DNA of 64,000 nt from Notospermus geniculatus (taxonomy: Eukaryota; Nemertea; Pilidiophora; Heteronemertea; Lineidae): contig NMRB01001104.1 in NCBI GenBank assembly GCA_002633025.1, positions 74,510 through 138,509 of the forward strand. The letters run 5' to 3'. Of this stretch, positions 63,443-64,000 are shown piece by piece. Position numbers and translations under genes: made by a program. The notes beneath the pieces are model-generated. The model was not told the origin of the DNA. It saw only the letters and a list, made by a program, of their open reading frames with translations, and did no database searches. How positions within the stretch are numbered: position 1 is the first letter of the stretch; every line of letters begins with the position of its first letter.

Positions 63443-64000
63443 GATTGCCAAAGTCGGCCATATTGGACCAAAAGGCAATAACAAACACTGAATGTACAGT
63501 GAATGTACACCATTGATATACAGCATGTTTTAAAACCTGCAATTTACACAAAACTTTCATGACAAGTTACAAAATAAACACCTCCTCAGCAGTGCTACAT
63601 GTGTTATGAACCGTGCCCCGGCCCAAATGTTTGCAGATATTTCCCACAAAAAATTTTAAAAGACTTTTATTATGCCTGTTTTATGCCAAACCTCAGCTCC
63701 AGGTGTGTTGGTCCTATCCCACAGTGTGGAATCATGATGATTCACAAACCTGAACCCAAGGTTGGTTAAGCCACAAAAGTCTGTTTTTTCTTTTCTGAAT
63801 TACTATTTTACCAAAAGTAAGCCAAGGCTTAGTGCATATTAATGTATTATTACTGATGGTTATGTTATCTGAGATATTTTTATGGCAAACTTTTATGTTT
63901 TTGCACATTTTAAAACATGCTGTACATTAATGGTATACATTCACTGTACATTCAGTGTTTGTTATTGCCTTTTGGTCCAACAAGGCCGACTTTGGCAATC
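63443..64000. mobile_element. Long-TIR non-autonomous element at the window end
   Basis: About 93 bp at 63,443-63,538 (GATTGCCAAAGTCGGCC...) is the inverted complement of 63,905-64,000 (...GGCCGACTTTGGCAATC). The 370-bp interior is AT-rich without a gene. The right end coincides with the window end, so the target duplication cannot be checked. Confidence 0.8.

Overview
The window looks like a eukaryotic, probably marine-invertebrate, nuclear genome. It is AT-leaning and gene-poor, has scattered short exons with GT/AG borders, many short palindromic elements, non-LTR retrotransposon tails, and very frequent ACATGTA and TAGGCCTA words. The species cannot be named from sequence alone. Nothing prokaryotic was found: no operons, rRNA or tRNA genes, or CRISPR arrays.

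Embedded in this background is a set of intronless, compact, closely packed genes unlike the host exons. I interpret them as an endogenous, herpesvirus-like large-DNA-virus element. One island lies at 12.8-15.6 kb: a 628-aa protein with a BTB-like N-terminus and a 208-aa orphan, both on the minus strand. The main island lies at 37.9-55.1 kb. Its centre (45.8-50.1 kb) is a unique segment with an 882-aa orphan (-) diverging from a 171-aa (+) and a 207-aa (+) protein. It is flanked by inverted arms, each carrying a DUF4326 gene, a coiled-coil/serine-rich gene, a tiny ORF and a cysteine-rich zinc-binding-like gene in mirror order. The left side additionally has a Bcl-2 homologue and a zinc-finger gene; only the 3' end of the latter survives on the right. 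A unique short segment between inverted repeats is the layout of a herpesvirus S component. No polymerase, terminase, capsid or helicase gene is visible, so the viral family is not proven.

The palindrome continues into host-like DNA: 32.4-37.3 kb mirrors 55.4-63.25 kb, including a series of short spliced exons, a reverse-transcriptase remnant, and Tigger-like and hairpin MITEs. By eye the outer arms are about 95% identical, whereas the inner gene-bearing arms are only about 84% identical at protein level (DUF4326 pair), so the two layers differ in age or in gene conversion.

The putative viral genes share a simple promoter layout: a TATA-like box about 41-58 bp upstream of the start codon, often in short divergent intergenic spaces with GGTGGT/ACCACC palindromes. 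The same layout precedes two small paralogous ORFs (84 and 118 aa) at 20.0 and 26.3 kb, in a segmental duplication.

Region by region: 0-2.3 kb has a 61-bp tandem repeat and possible host exons. 3.1-9.6 kb is a mosaic of repeated non-autonomous element copies. A small mobile element at 8.3, 12.2-12.7, 25.3 and 25.9 kb carries the zinc-ribbon/RuvC tail of a TnpB/Fanzor-like protein. 10-12.7 kb is decayed repeats. 16-32 kb is repeats, a segmental duplication and foldback elements. 32.4-63.25 kb is the great palindrome with the viral-like core. 63.44-64.0 kb is a long-TIR element reaching the window end. A run of Ns lies at 41,720-41,866.
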